Assembly: GCF_037860755.1 (NCBI RefSeq)
Contig: NZ_JBBEOI010000011.1
Span: 1-40,053 of the forward strand
Direction of reading: 5' to 3'
DNA length: 40,053 bases
DNA from: Aquipuribacter hungaricus
GTDB lineage: Bacteria; Actinomycetota; Actinomycetes; Actinomycetales; JBBAYJ01
In this document: piece after piece, positions 15,745 to 24,195 of the stretch
How the letters are laid out: the number at the start of each line of letters is the position of its first letter
Numbering within the stretch: position 1 is the stretch's first letter
Made by a program: the position numbers and the translations under genes
The notes under the pieces: model-generated
The model's input: the letters and a program-made list of their open reading frames with translations, nothing else
Told to the model about the DNA's origin: nothing
Databases searched by the model: none

Positions 15745-15790
15745 GGCTGTCCCCTCTCCTCCGGTTGCCGGCAGCGCGGCATCTTTCGGT

Positions 15791-15817
15791 ACGTCGGCGA
15801 GCCCCCCGCAGACATGA
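15791..15817 (-). promoter_or_regulatory. Sigma28-like promoter of the RsbQ-like gene
   Basis: On the minus strand, TCAT (15817-15814), 15 bases, then GCCGACGT (15798-15791), about 47 bases before the ATG. Compare the sigma28/WhiG consensus TAAA-N15-GCCGATAA. It is weaker than the chemoreceptor promoters. Confidence 0.4.
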
Positions 15818-15985
15818 GCGTCACGGGAAGCCTCGGCAACCCTGTCGAGCACCGACCGTGGTCGTCGACGCCCCTGTCCCGCAGCGGCACGTCCCGAGGG
15901 CCGTCCACGTCGTGCGCCCCGACCAGCCCGACCAGCCCCGTGGTCCTGGTGGGTATCGCTGGCCTGGTGGTTCCGGCCGGTGCGC

Positions 15986-17578
15986 TTAGAGGGTGAAGGT
16001 GGCGACGGTGGCGGTGAGGTCGTCGCTGAGGGTGGTGAGGCCGCGGGTGTGCTCGGCGCTGGTCTGGGCCTGGGCGGAGGACTGCTCGGCGGCGGCGGCG
16101 ACGGCGGTGATCCCGGCGCCGATCTCCGCGGAGCCGGCAGCGGCCTCGGCCAGGGACCGGCCCATCTCGCTGGTCGTCGCGGTCTGCTCCTCCACCGCGG
16201 AGGCGATGGTGGTCTGGATGTCGTTGATCCGGTCGATCGTGGCCTGGATCGAGCCGATCGCGGTGACGACGTCGCCGGAGTCGGACTGGATCGCCGCGAC
16301 CCGCTTGCCGATGTCCTCGGTGGCCTTGCTGGTCTGGGAGGCGAGCTCCTTGACCTCGGTGGCCACGACCGCGAAGCCCTTGCCGGCCTCGCCGGCCCGG
16401 GCGGCCTCAATGGTCGCGTTCAGGGCGAGCAGGTTGGTCTGCTCGGCGATGGAGGTGATGACCCGGACGACCTCACCGATGAGCTGGCTGGACTCGCTCA
16501 GCCTGGCCACGATCTGGTTGGCGTCGCTGGCCACGGTCACCGCGTCACCTGCCACGGAGGCGGCCTCCTGGGCGTTCTGGGCGATCTCGCGGATGGACTG
16601 GCCCATCTCCTCCACCCCGGCGGCGACGGTCTGCACGTTGCGGGTGACCTGCTCCGCGGCGGCGGCGACGACGTTGGCCTGCTGGCTGGACTCGTCCGCG
16701 GCCGCGGCGACCTCCGCGGTGCCGGAGTGCAGCTGCTCCGCGGCACCGAGCAGCTGCCCGGCACCGGCCTGCACCTGGCCCAGCGACTGGCGCAGCTGGA
16801 CCGCGAGACCTGTCACGGCGGTGCCGATCCGGCCGACCTCGTCGGTGCGCCCCAGCTCGGCGCTGACGCGCAGGTCACCCGCAGCGAGGGTCTCCAAGGC
16901 GGTGACCATCGAGCGCAGCGGCGGGGCGGTGAGCCGGTACAGGACCAGGCCCGCGCCGCCGGTGAGCAGCGCACCGATCACGACGCTGAGCCACAGCACG
17001 AGGCTGGTGATGTCGCCCAGGCTCGCGACCCGGGCCTCGTCGGCGGCGAGCAGCTCCGCCATGTCGGCCTTCACCCCGGCCAGCACCTCGTCCGTGGCGG
17101 CGGCGGCCTGCGCGACCTGGGTCTGGGCCGTGCTGGAGACGGTGTCCCCGGCGGTCCCCTCGGTGGTTGCGGACTCGACGACGTCCTCGTAGGCGGTGAC
17201 GGCCTGGACGGCGCTGTCCACGAGGGCGCGGCGGTCCGGGCGCAGGTCGAGGGCCTCCAGGGCCTGCACCGCCTCGGCGGTCTCGGCGCGCGTGGCCGCG
17301 ACGCGGTCGCCGGTGCGCGCCGGGTCGCCGGCCACGACCGCCTCGTCGACCGTCGCGCGGTGCTCCACGACCAGGCGGCTCACCTCTCCCAGCGCGATCT
17401 CCGCCTTCGCGTCGACCCGGAAGTCGGCGTTGCCGACCGTGCGGATGTCGCTGACGTGCTGGTTGGCGACCGCGATCGCTACCAGGACGGCCACGGTGGT
17501 CCCGATCAGGACGGCGATCTTCACCGCCAGCGACCAGCTGGCGATCCCACGGGACCTGGTACGACGGACATCAGACAT
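15986..17578 (-). CDS. Membrane methyl-accepting chemotaxis protein
   Basis: Chemoreceptor of 530 residues. A membrane helix lies at about 18-40, and a four-helix-bundle-like external domain covers ~41-190. A second helix ([23 protein letters not shown], ~191-213) follows, then a HAMP domain ([20 protein letters not shown], to ~265). The long cytoplasmic signalling domain contains the conserved hairpin [20 protein letters not shown] then [17 protein letters not shown]. It should control a CheA-CheW complex. No cheA is in the window, but a triple-CheW protein is 2 kb upstream. The start ATG at 17578 lies ~50 bases after a sigma28-like promoter. The external domain carries no recognised ligand motif. 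Confidence 0.93.
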   Translation of the reverse strand: MSDVRRTRSRGIASWSLAVKIAVLIGTTVAVLVAIAVANQHVSDIRTVGNADFRVDAKAEIALGEVSRLVVEHRATVDEAVVAGDPARTGDRVAATRAETAEAVQALEALDLRPDRRALVDSAVQAVTAYEDVVESATTEGTAGDTVSSTAQTQVAQAAAATDEVLAGVKADMAELLAADEARVASLGDITSLVLWLSVVIGALLTGGAGLVLYRLTAPPLRSMVTALETLAAGDLRVSAELGRTDEVGRIGTAVTGLAVQLRQSLGQVQAGAGQLLGAAEQLHSGTAEVAAAADESSQQANVVAAAAEQVTRNVQTVAAGVEEMGQSIREIAQNAQEAASVAGDAVTVASDANQIVARLSESSQLIGEVVRVITSIAEQTNLLALNATIEAARAGEAGKGFAVVATEVKELASQTSKATEDIGKRVAAIQSDSGDVVTAIGSIQATIDRINDIQTTIASAVEEQTATTSEMGRSLAEAAAGSAEIGAGITAVAAAAEQSSAQAQTSAEHTRGLTTLSDDLTATVATFTL

Positions 17579-17629
17579 GACAGAACTCCAAGGGCGGCTG
17601 CAGCGTCACCAACGATTGGTGCCACCGGC

Positions 17630-17656
17630 ACATCGGCACCAGCCGGCAGCACCTGA
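17630..17656 (-). promoter_or_regulatory. Sigma28-like promoter of the membrane chemoreceptor gene
   Basis: On the minus strand, TCAG (17656-17653), 15 bases, then GCCGATGT (17637-17630). It shares GCTCA-G and GCCGAT-T with the four-PAS receptor promoter. Confidence 0.55.
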
Positions 17657-17752
17657 GCCGTTCCGTCAGCGCAGACCACCCCGGTCTCGTCCTCCCCGCA
17701 GACGCACCGAGCTCTCCATCGACGCGCCCCGCCACCGCCACGCCGCCACCTG

Positions 17753-17772
17753 CCCCCCCCCCCCCCCCCCCC
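17753..17772 (+). repeat. Homopolymer of 20 C
   Basis: An uninterrupted run of 20 C lies between the small-protein gene (ending 17875) and the chemoreceptor gene, about 100 bases upstream of the chemoreceptor's sigma28-like promoter. Such runs slip during replication and are also error-prone in sequencing. Confidence 0.85.
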
Positions 17773-17874
17773 ACCGGCATGCCGCCGCCGGCCTGCGAGC
17801 ACGAGCAGCACCGGCGCACGACTGCCGACCCTGGCCGTACAGGCACGGACCACTCGTCGTGGGGACCAGACGGG

Positions 17875-18144
17875 TCAGGGGGCGGTGGTGGTGCCGTCCT
17901 GGGTGGCGGCCAGCTGCACGGCCAGCGCCTGCAGCACGGTCGTGTAGTGCCCGGGCGTCGCCCGCTCCAGCTCACGCTCCTGGAACTGGTCCGCAGCCAG
18001 CAGGGCGCAGAACATGGCGACGTCCCGGGCCCGGGCGAGGTCCATGTCCTCGCTGAGCAGCGCCAGCGCCTCGGTGTCCTGCCGCAGCGCAGCCAGCATC
18101 AGCGCCACACCGTCACGCGTGCTCGGGTTTCTCGAGACAAGCAT
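17875..18144 (-). CDS. Small helical protein, paralogue of 23932-24195
   Basis: Protein of 89 residues from the ATG at 18144, with AGGAGGGG 6 bases before it. It aligns without large gaps to the protein encoded at 23932-24195. Shared blocks are STRDGxAL, AAxRxD, VAxFCAxLAADQ, xARPGHY-like (ATPGHY here) and LQAxAxQLAA. It is predicted to be all helical and soluble, with one conserved Cys in FCA. Both copies lie directly upstream of a chemoreceptor gene on the same strand and have sigma28-like promoters, so a role in chemosensory signalling is the natural guess. No known domain is recognised. Confidence 0.8.
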   Translation of the reverse strand: MLVSRNPSTRDGVALMLAALRQDTEALALLSEDMDLARARDVAMFCALLAADQFQERELERATPGHYTTVLQALAVQLAATQDGTTTAP

Positions 18145-18217
18145 GCTGCCCCTCCTGACTGTTGAGGCCGGGCCGGGCCGGGCAGCAGGCACACCACCAC
18201 GTCCGGCTGTCGACCTC

Positions 18218-18244
18218 CTCTCGGCACGCCGCCACGGGCACTTA
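18218..18244 (-). promoter_or_regulatory. Sigma28-like promoter of the 89-residue gene
   Basis: On the minus strand, TAAG (18244-18241), 15 bases, then GCCGAGAG (18225-18218). CTTTTAAG is a rare AT-rich patch here. I see no gene in the rest of 18245-18520. Confidence 0.45.
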
Positions 18245-18520
18245 AAAGCGCGACGGGCCCGCCTCGCGCACCCGTCGTCTCGGCTGCGGGCTGGCTGGGT
18301 CTGCCGGCCGTACCCGCCGGGGGGGCCTCGCGCTCACCCGTTAGGTCCCGTCATGGCGGCCCGGTGGGTGCCGATGACGGTGGTGACGCCGTGCACCGTG
18401 CGCGGCGCTGAGCTAGGAGCACCGATGTCTCGCCCGAGCGCGGCCGACTTGCCCGAGCTGCCCGAGCTGTCCGGGTGGTCCCTGGAGCGGCCCCGCGGCG
18501 GCCTCCCCGGCCCGCCGGCC

Positions 18521-19192
18521 TCATAAGAACGGGGGTGCCGCTTCCCGGGTAAGACCGCTCTGTTCGTCGTGGTGCTTCCTGCAGCGGTCCTTGCCGTGAC
18601 GCGGGGCCTCGCAGCCCCGCACCGAGCACAGCTCCGGCACGGCCGGGCCGGGGGCTGCGGTGGCGGTCGGGTCGCCGTGGCGCCGCCACGCCTGGTAGTG
18701 CCGCCTGCACCAGCCGCGCGTGACCGCCACCGAGGTGCACGCCTCGACCGCGCAGGCAGCGGCGGGGGGCGGCGGCCGCAAGGATCCAGCGCCCTGGCCC
18801 CTGGCGATCTGACGTGCGTGCGCCCTGCACCAGCCCTTGCTGTCGTGGGGTCGGGGACATCCCTGGACCGCGCACTCGTCGCGGCCTGGCCCTGGTCCGG
18901 CCGGCAGCACAATGTCCGGGTCCCCGTGCCGCCGCCACCGTCGGTAGTGCAGCCGGCAGTAACCCTTGGCGCTGTGGGGGCGGGGGCAGTCCGCCGCGGC
19001 GCAAGTGCGGGGCGCCTGCGTCTGTCCTGGCGCCGCCCCCCGCCGCCACTGCTGGTAGTGCGCGGCGCAGTAGCCGCGACCCTTCTGCGGCCGGGTGCAT
19101 CCGTCGACCGAGCACCCCGAGGTGCCACCCGAGGTGCCACCCGATGTGCCATCAGAGGTGCCACTGGTTGTGCCCGCTGTCGGGGTGGGCAC
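18521..19192 (-). CDS. Protein with five C-x4-C-x9-C-x2-H zinc-finger-like modules
   Basis: Protein of 223 residues from the GTG at 19192, with GGAAGGAG upstream. After a TSG-repeat N-terminus it contains five evenly spaced modules that start at Cys27, 64, 107, 147 and 189. Each keeps exactly C-x4-C-x9-C-x2-H, and several continue as HYxxWRRxGDP. An example is CAAADCPRPHSAKGYCRLHY. Single modules of this kind occur, as far as I know, next to HNH endonuclease domains and in small phage or actinobacterial proteins, and probably bind one zinc and DNA or RNA. No HNH or other catalytic domain is present here. Linkers are Gly/Pro-rich. It lies between the chemosensory genes but without a sigma28-like promoter. 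Zinc binding is inferred. Confidence 0.8.
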   Translation of the reverse strand: MPTPTAGTTSGTSDGTSGGTSGGTSGCSVDGCTRPQKGRGYCAAHYQQWRRGAAPGQTQAPRTCAAADCPRPHSAKGYCRLHYRRWRRHGDPDIVLPAGPGPGRDECAVQGCPRPHDSKGWCRAHARQIARGQGAGSLRPPPPAAACAVEACTSVAVTRGWCRRHYQAWRRHGDPTATAAPGPAVPELCSVRGCEAPRHGKDRCRKHHDEQSGLTREAAPPFL

Positions 19193-19432
19193 GCGCTACC
19201 AGCTCCTTCCACCGGCTCACTCAAGGGTTCGTCGAAGGTCGTCGGGAGGGAACGTCGGGGGTCGTCTGGCACGGGCAGAGGGACCCGGTGGTGGAGCGTA
19301 GATGTCGCTGCCTGTCGCCGGCGGCGCCGGCGTGTGTGCCCAGGTCGGGGGTGTCACCTGGAGCGGCACGGTCGGCCGGTCCCACGCCGGCGACCGGCCT
19401 GTCGAGCAGGACGGCATGCAGAGCCCCGGCGG

Positions 19433-19503
19433 GGGCCACAGCAGGGCCACAGCAAGGCCACGGCAGGGCTACGGCAGGGCCACGGCAGGGCTACGGCAGG
19501 GCC
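19433..19503 (+). repeat. 11-bp minisatellite spanning the triple-CheW stop codon
   Basis: Six copies of an 11-bp unit (GGGCCACAGCA to GGGCTACGGCA) at 19433-19498 plus a partial seventh. The minus-strand stop TAG of the CheW gene (19491-19493) exists only because one unit has CTA where others have CCA. I see no gene in 19193-19490. Confidence 0.8.
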
Positions 19504-21422
19504 CCGTTCTCCACTGCCGACGCCAGCAGCCGCAGGTCCAGGCGCGGGAGGAGCTGGGTCTCCTGGCCCAGGCGGACCAGCTGCGCCTGCTGCAAGAACG
19601 CCCGAGGGGGGCGGGGGAGCGCCCCTGGGCCTGGACGACCCAGTCGGCCCGGTCGGCCCGGTCGGCCCGGTCCGGTCGCCGGGAATGCTTGCGTCGGGGC
19701 CGGCTTGTCGCTCGGTGCATCCGGGCCACACCCCGGGACGTGCTCGGGGTCGGCCCATGCCACGGTCTCGATCCGGTCCAGCCCGCCGACCACGAAGCCG
19801 ACCATCCCGTGCCGTGCTCGGACCAGGAGCAGGCACGCGGTCGCGCCCGGCTGGCACGGCCCAAGCCCGAGCTGCTGCGACAGGTCCAGGACGGGGACCG
19901 CCGCGCCCCGGTGCGCGAACAGCCCCAGCAGGGCAGACCCGGGACGAGCAGCGCCGCCCGGGGGCGGCTCCATGGTTCGGCGATGGTCCTGGGCCGGGAC
20001 GCCGACGCCGACGCCGACGCCGCCGGGGCTACCGGTACGGATGAGCTTGGCCTGGTATGGCACGACCTCGCTGACCTGCTCCAGCGGGGTGACGGCCCGG
20101 ACCCCGCACTCGTAGGCCAGGTGGGGTCTGGCGTCCTGGTGGCCGGTGACGTCGCCGGCCCCGCCCGGGCGGCGCTGACCGGGCCCGGGCACAGGGCCGG
20201 CACCAGGACTCGCGCCGGGTGTGGCATCAGGGCTGGCGGCGAGGGTCACGTTGACCGAGGCCATGCTCAGCAAGGTGCTGTGGGCCAGCAGGGCCTGACC
20301 GTCCAGGACGAGGCCGGCCGGCCGGCCAGGGACGTCCAGGAGCCCGGCGAACAGCTCGGGGGCGGGCAGGGCGAACGGGTGCACCGGCAGGACCTGCCCG
20401 GGGTCCACCTCCTGCAGGTCGACCAGCTCGTCCAGCGCCATGACGACGTACCCGGTCCCGAGGTCCATGACCAGCCCGGCCGTGTGCTCCGGGACCCGGT
20501 CCAGGCGGCCGAGGCCGAGCAGGACGAGGGGGTCCACGACCGGTACCTCGAGGCCGGCGTACTCCACGACCCCCAGGCACAGCTCGCTGGTGAGCACCGA
20601 GGTCGTCGGGCGCACCCGCGGCAGGGTGGTGTGCACGTGCGCGACGTCCAGGGCCAGGGCGTGCTCTCCGGCCCGAACCAGGGTCAGCACCCTCGTCTCG
20701 GACTGGCCCGGGCGGCCCGGCGACGCTGCGACAGATCCCATGCTCGGACTTCTGTCCATGGGGGACGTGGCCGGGACCGGTGCGCTCTGCCCCCGGCCAC
20801 GGTCGGGGATGGTTGGGATTCCGGTGCTCTGGAGCAGGACGCCGACGTCGAGGACACTCACGACACGGTCGGTGTCCGCGTGGTGAAAGGCACCGGACAG
20901 CAGCAGCGCCCCCTGCTGGGTGCGGACATCCTGCACCAGCAGGGCAGGGACCTGCCCGACGCCGCGCAGCTCGTCGACCAGGAGCCCGACGAGGCGCTCG
21001 GCATGGGCGACGACGACGACGAACCGCTCACTGACCTCAGCCTCGTTGCCCGGTTCACCCGTTGGCCCCGGGGCGGCTTCCAGCGCCCCGTCCAGCAGGA
21101 CGCCCAGGTCGACGACGGGTAGGACGGTCCTGCGTAGGTGCATGGCACCGAGGACGGCTGGTGCGGTCGTGGGCAGAGGGTCCAGCCGCTGCGGGCAGGG
21201 CACGACCTCCCGCAGCACGGCCAGCGGCAGGGCGATGTCGATGCCCTGTACGCGCAGCAGACCGAACACCGTGCCCGCCGTGTCCGCCGCCGCCTCAGGC
21301 GTCGTGCCGATGGCGGCACCTGCGTCTGGGCTCGGCGGGCTGGGGTGTGCGGGTCCGTCGGCCGGCAGGAGGGTGCCTGGTCCCGGCACGGTCTGCGTCC
21401 CGGCGGGGCTGAGCGTGCTCAC
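19491..21422 (-). CDS. Protein with three tandem CheW-like domains
   Basis: Protein of 643 residues from a GTG at 21422, three bases after the four-PAS chemoreceptor stop, so it is co-transcribed and translationally coupled. Domain 1 (~52-205) has VFGLLRVQGIDIALPLAVLREVV and VLPVVDLGVLLD. Domain 2 (~245-395) has VLTLVRAGEHALALDVAHVH and VPVVDPLVLLGLG. Domain 3 (~430-600) has YECGVRAVTPLEQVSEVVPY and GAAVPVLDLSQQLGLG. CheW couples receptors to CheA; chains of three are rare and could cross-link arrays. Linkers are Pro/Gly-rich, with a GVGVGVGVP run and GRPGRPGRLGRPG, both encoded by tandem repeats. The C-terminus ends inside an 11-bp minisatellite. Domain 3 is the most divergent. Confidence 0.85.
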   Translation of the reverse strand: MSTLSPAGTQTVPGPGTLLPADGPAHPSPPSPDAGAAIGTTPEAAADTAGTVFGLLRVQGIDIALPLAVLREVVPCPQRLDPLPTTAPAVLGAMHLRRTVLPVVDLGVLLDGALEAAPGPTGEPGNEAEVSERFVVVVAHAERLVGLLVDELRGVGQVPALLVQDVRTQQGALLLSGAFHHADTDRVVSVLDVGVLLQSTGIPTIPDRGRGQSAPVPATSPMDRSPSMGSVAASPGRPGQSETRVLTLVRAGEHALALDVAHVHTTLPRVRPTTSVLTSELCLGVVEYAGLEVPVVDPLVLLGLGRLDRVPEHTAGLVMDLGTGYVVMALDELVDLQEVDPGQVLPVHPFALPAPELFAGLLDVPGRPAGLVLDGQALLAHSTLLSMASVNVTLAASPDATPGASPGAGPVPGPGQRRPGGAGDVTGHQDARPHLAYECGVRAVTPLEQVSEVVPYQAKLIRTGSPGGVGVGVGVPAQDHRRTMEPPPGGAARPGSALLGLFAHRGAAVPVLDLSQQLGLGPCQPGATACLLLVRARHGMVGFVVGGLDRIETVAWADPEHVPGCGPDAPSDKPAPTQAFPATGPGRPGRPGRLGRPGPGALPRPPRAFLQQAQLVRLGQETQLLPRLDLRLLASAVENGALP

Positions 21423-21425
21423 GGG

Positions 21426-23678
21426 CTAGGCCTGCTCACCGGTGGACAGCTGGCTGATGAGGGTGTTGACCTGCTGGGACGCGGCCTGCTGGACCCGGGT
21501 GGACTCTGAGATCGTGGCGATGGCCTGGCGGGTCTGCTCGACGCTGGTGACGATGCGCTTGAAGGCGTCCTCAGCGCGCTGGGACACGTCCGCGCCCTGG
21601 TCGACCCGGGTGGCGGACTGCTTGATCAGGTCCCCGATCTGCTGGGCGGCCTGGGAGGAGCGTTCGGCGAGCTTGCGGACCTCGCCGGCGACGATGGAGA
21701 ACCCCACGCCGTGCTCCCCGGCGCGTGCGGCCTCGATAGAGGCGTTGAAGGCGAGGAGGTTGGTCTGGCTGGCGATCTCGCCCATGACCCGGACGATCTC
21801 GCCGATCTCGCTGGAGGAGCTCTGGATCAGCCCGATCGCCTCCAGGGAGGCCTGCAGCGCCTGCACGCCCTGCTGGGCGTTGTCGTGGGTCTGCGCGGCC
21901 AGGGACGTGGCGGTGGTGGAGTTGATGGCGATGTCCTCGATGGACCCGGCCAGCTCCCGGACGCACGCGGTCATGTCCTGCGTCCCCTGCGCGACTCGCT
22001 GCTCCTGCTCGACCTGCGCGCTGACGTCGTAGGCGTACTTGACGATCTTCACCGGCGCGCCGTTGAGGTCGAGGATCGGGTTGTACGTGGCCTGGATGTG
22101 CACGTCGCGCCCGTACTTGCCGACCCGGTGGAACCGGCCGGCGATGACCTCGCCCTTGCCCAGGCGCAGCCAGAAGTCCCGGTACTCCACCGAGCGGGTG
22201 TACTCCGGCGTGCAGAACGTGCTGTGGTGCTGACCGACGACCTCCCGCAGGGAGAAGCCCATCACCCGAAGGAAGTTCTCGTTGGCGTGCAGGACCACGC
22301 CTTCCAGGTCGAACTCGATCGCTGCCTGGGCGCGGTCCACGGCGTCGACCCGGGCCTGGACCTCCGCGGAGCGGACCTTGGCCGCGGTGACGTCGCTGGC
22401 GAACTTGACCACGCTGACCGGTACCCCGTCGGGGTTCATGATCGGGTTGTAGGAGGCCTGCAGCCAGACCTCCCGGCCGTCCTTGGTGAGGCGCTTGTAC
22501 TCGCCGGTCTCGAACTCCCCCGCCCCGAGCCGCTCCCAGAACTCCCGGTACTGCCCGGTCTCGGCGTGGCCGGGCTCGCAGAACATCCGGTGGTGCTTGC
22601 CCTGGACCTCGGCCAGGGAGTAGCCCATCGTCTGCAGGAAGTTGCTGTTGGCGGTGAGGATCGTCCCGTCCAGGGAGAACTCGATGACCGCCTGGGACCG
22701 GTCGATCGCGGCGACCTTGCCGAGGAACTCCGCGGTCCGGGCCTTGGCGACGGTGATGTCGGAGGCGTACTTGACGACCTTCACCGGATTGCCGTTCGGG
22801 TCCATGATCGGGTTGTAGGTGGCCTGCAGCCACACCTCCCGCCCGTCCTTCGCGACCCGCCGGAACTCCCCGGACAGGAACTCCCCCCGGCTCAGGTCGT
22901 CCCAGAACTCCCGGTAATCCGCCGAGGCGGTGTACTCCCGGTCGCAGAAGATCCGGTGGTGCTTGCCCTGCACCCCCGCCAGCGTGTAACCCACGGTGTC
23001 CAGGAAGTTCCGGTTCGCGGTCAGGACCCGCCCGTCCAGGGAGAACTCCACCACCGCCTGGGAGCGGTCCATCGCCGCGACCTTACCCAGGAACTCCGCC
23101 GCCGTGGCCTTGGACTCGGTGATGTCGGAGGCTAACTTCACGATCTTCACGACCGTGCCGTCCTCGGCGATGACCGGGTTGTACGTGGCCTGCAACCACA
23201 CCGGCTTGCCGCCCTTGGCCAGACGGGAGAACTCCCCGGACTCGAACGCCCCACCGGCCAGGCTGTCCCAGAACCGCCGGTACTCCTCCGAGGCCGCCAG
23301 CTCCGCGTCGCACAGCACCCGGTGGTGCTGGCCCTGCAGCTCGCCCAGCCGGTACCCGACCACGTCCAGGAAGTTCCGGTTCGCGGTCAGGATCACACCG
23401 GAGGGGTCGAACTCGATGACCGCCTGCGACCGGTCGATCGCCTGAGCCAGACCCCGCAGCCCCACCAGGTCCACCGAGTCCACCAGCTCACCAGCGCTCA
23501 GCGTCCGGCCACCCGAAGGAGCGGTAGCACCGTCGGGAGCGACAGGGACGGCAGAAGAGGCCACGGCAGGAGCGGTGGGGGCGATGGGGGCGGGGGTGCT
23601 GGACCCCGGTGCCCTGGGGGCGGGTGCAGTGCGGGCCGCAGCCCCGGTCGAGACGGGACGGTCGGGTGCAGTGGGCAT
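21426..23678 (-). CDS. Soluble chemoreceptor with four PAS domains
   Basis: Protein of 750 residues with no membrane helix. After a Pro/Ala-rich N-terminus (~65 residues) come four closely similar PAS units at about 75-190, 197-310, 318-432 and 440-555. Each has AxxDRxQAxIEF, ANxNFLxxxGYxLxEVQGxHH then xFC, a WLQATYNPI-type strand and VKIVKxASDIT. This is the Aer/BdlA-like PAS_3 arrangement, which often binds heme or flavin. The C-terminal ~190 residues form a short signalling domain with IASQTNLLAFNASIEAARAG then EHGVGFSIVAGEVRKLAERSS. It is followed at once by the triple-CheW gene. The cofactor is unknown; the near-identity of the units points to recent duplication. The ATG at 23678 has GGAGC upstream. 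Confidence 0.92.
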   Translation of the reverse strand: MPTAPDRPVSTGAAARTAPAPRAPGSSTPAPIAPTAPAVASSAVPVAPDGATAPSGGRTLSAGELVDSVDLVGLRGLAQAIDRSQAVIEFDPSGVILTANRNFLDVVGYRLGELQGQHHRVLCDAELAASEEYRRFWDSLAGGAFESGEFSRLAKGGKPVWLQATYNPVIAEDGTVVKIVKLASDITESKATAAEFLGKVAAMDRSQAVVEFSLDGRVLTANRNFLDTVGYTLAGVQGKHHRIFCDREYTASADYREFWDDLSRGEFLSGEFRRVAKDGREVWLQATYNPIMDPNGNPVKVVKYASDITVAKARTAEFLGKVAAIDRSQAVIEFSLDGTILTANSNFLQTMGYSLAEVQGKHHRMFCEPGHAETGQYREFWERLGAGEFETGEYKRLTKDGREVWLQASYNPIMNPDGVPVSVVKFASDVTAAKVRSAEVQARVDAVDRAQAAIEFDLEGVVLHANENFLRVMGFSLREVVGQHHSTFCTPEYTRSVEYRDFWLRLGKGEVIAGRFHRVGKYGRDVHIQATYNPILDLNGAPVKIVKYAYDVSAQVEQEQRVAQGTQDMTACVRELAGSIEDIAINSTTATSLAAQTHDNAQQGVQALQASLEAIGLIQSSSSEIGEIVRVMGEIASQTNLLAFNASIEAARAGEHGVGFSIVAGEVRKLAERSSQAAQQIGDLIKQSATRVDQGADVSQRAEDAFKRIVTSVEQTRQAIATISESTRVQQAASQQVNTLISQLSTGEQA

Positions 23679-23716
23679 GTGCGGGCTCCAGCTCGGATCG
23701 TTGGACGTTGAGCCTC

Positions 23717-23743
23717 AGATCGGCCGCGCACGACAGACCTTGA
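23717..23743 (-). promoter_or_regulatory. Sigma28-like promoter of the four-PAS receptor operon
   Basis: On the minus strand, TCAA (23743-23740), 15 bases, then GCCGATCT (23724-23717), ~38 bases before the ATG. It matches the TAAA-N15-GCCGATAA consensus at 3/4 and 6/8 positions. Confidence 0.6.
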
Positions 23744-23931
23744 GCCGGACCGGCGAACCGTCCAATCAGGTGCCGAGAAGCGTTCGAGGCGGACCGATCG
23801 CCGAAAGGAACCGGGGTGGAGAACGGGGGGAATTCGGGGGAGGTCGACATCCCCCCTGTGACGTGGCGACTCGTCGCCGGGGTCACCGCCGAACGAGACC
23901 GCCGAACGACACCGCCGGCGAGTTTCGGGCG

Positions 23932-24195
23932 TTAGAGCATGGTGCGGCCGCTGGCCGCCAGCTGCAGCGCCACCGCCTGCAGGGCGTCGGCGTAGTGGCC
24001 GGGCCGGGCAAGGCTGGCTTCGGCGGCCTTGAGCTGGTCAGCTGCGAGGAAGGCACAGAACACGGCCACCTCCTGCGTCTGCTTCGGCGTCATCTGCTCC
24101 AGCAGCACAGCCACCGCTGCGGGGTCGGTCCGCATGGCGGCCATGACCAGGGCGATCCCGTCGCGGGTGCTTGAACCCGTGGGTACGACGCTCAT
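23932..24195 (-). CDS. Small helical protein, paralogue of 17875-18144
   Basis: Protein of 87 residues, MSVVPTGSSTRDGIALVMAA onward, with VAVFCAFLAADQL and LARPGHYADALQAVALQLAA. It shares these blocks with the 89-residue protein at 17875-18144, and like it sits just upstream of a chemoreceptor gene on the same strand. Its ATG overlaps the stop of a 21-codon frame that has its own good ribosome binding site, so translation is probably coupled. It is soluble and helical, with one conserved Cys and a PGHY motif. No known domain. The duplicated gene-receptor arrangement suggests a receptor-linked function. Confidence 0.8.
   Translation of the reverse strand: MSVVPTGSSTRDGIALVMAAMRTDPAAVAVLLEQMTPKQTQEVAVFCAFLAADQLKAAEASLARPGHYADALQAVALQLAASGRTML

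Noticed and set aside
15980-17656. 558-residue plus-strand open frame
   Set aside because: Exact antisense of the chemoreceptor; Gly/Asp/Leu-biased shadow.
18569-20044. 491-residue plus-strand open frame
   Set aside because: Antisense to the five-module Cys/His protein and the CheW gene, with biased composition and no ribosome site.
19302-21122. 606-residue plus-strand open frame
   Set aside because: Antisense to the triple-CheW gene, which has clear domains.
21711-23135. 474-residue plus-strand open frame with a repeating pattern
   Set aside because: The repeats simply mirror the four PAS units coded on the other strand.
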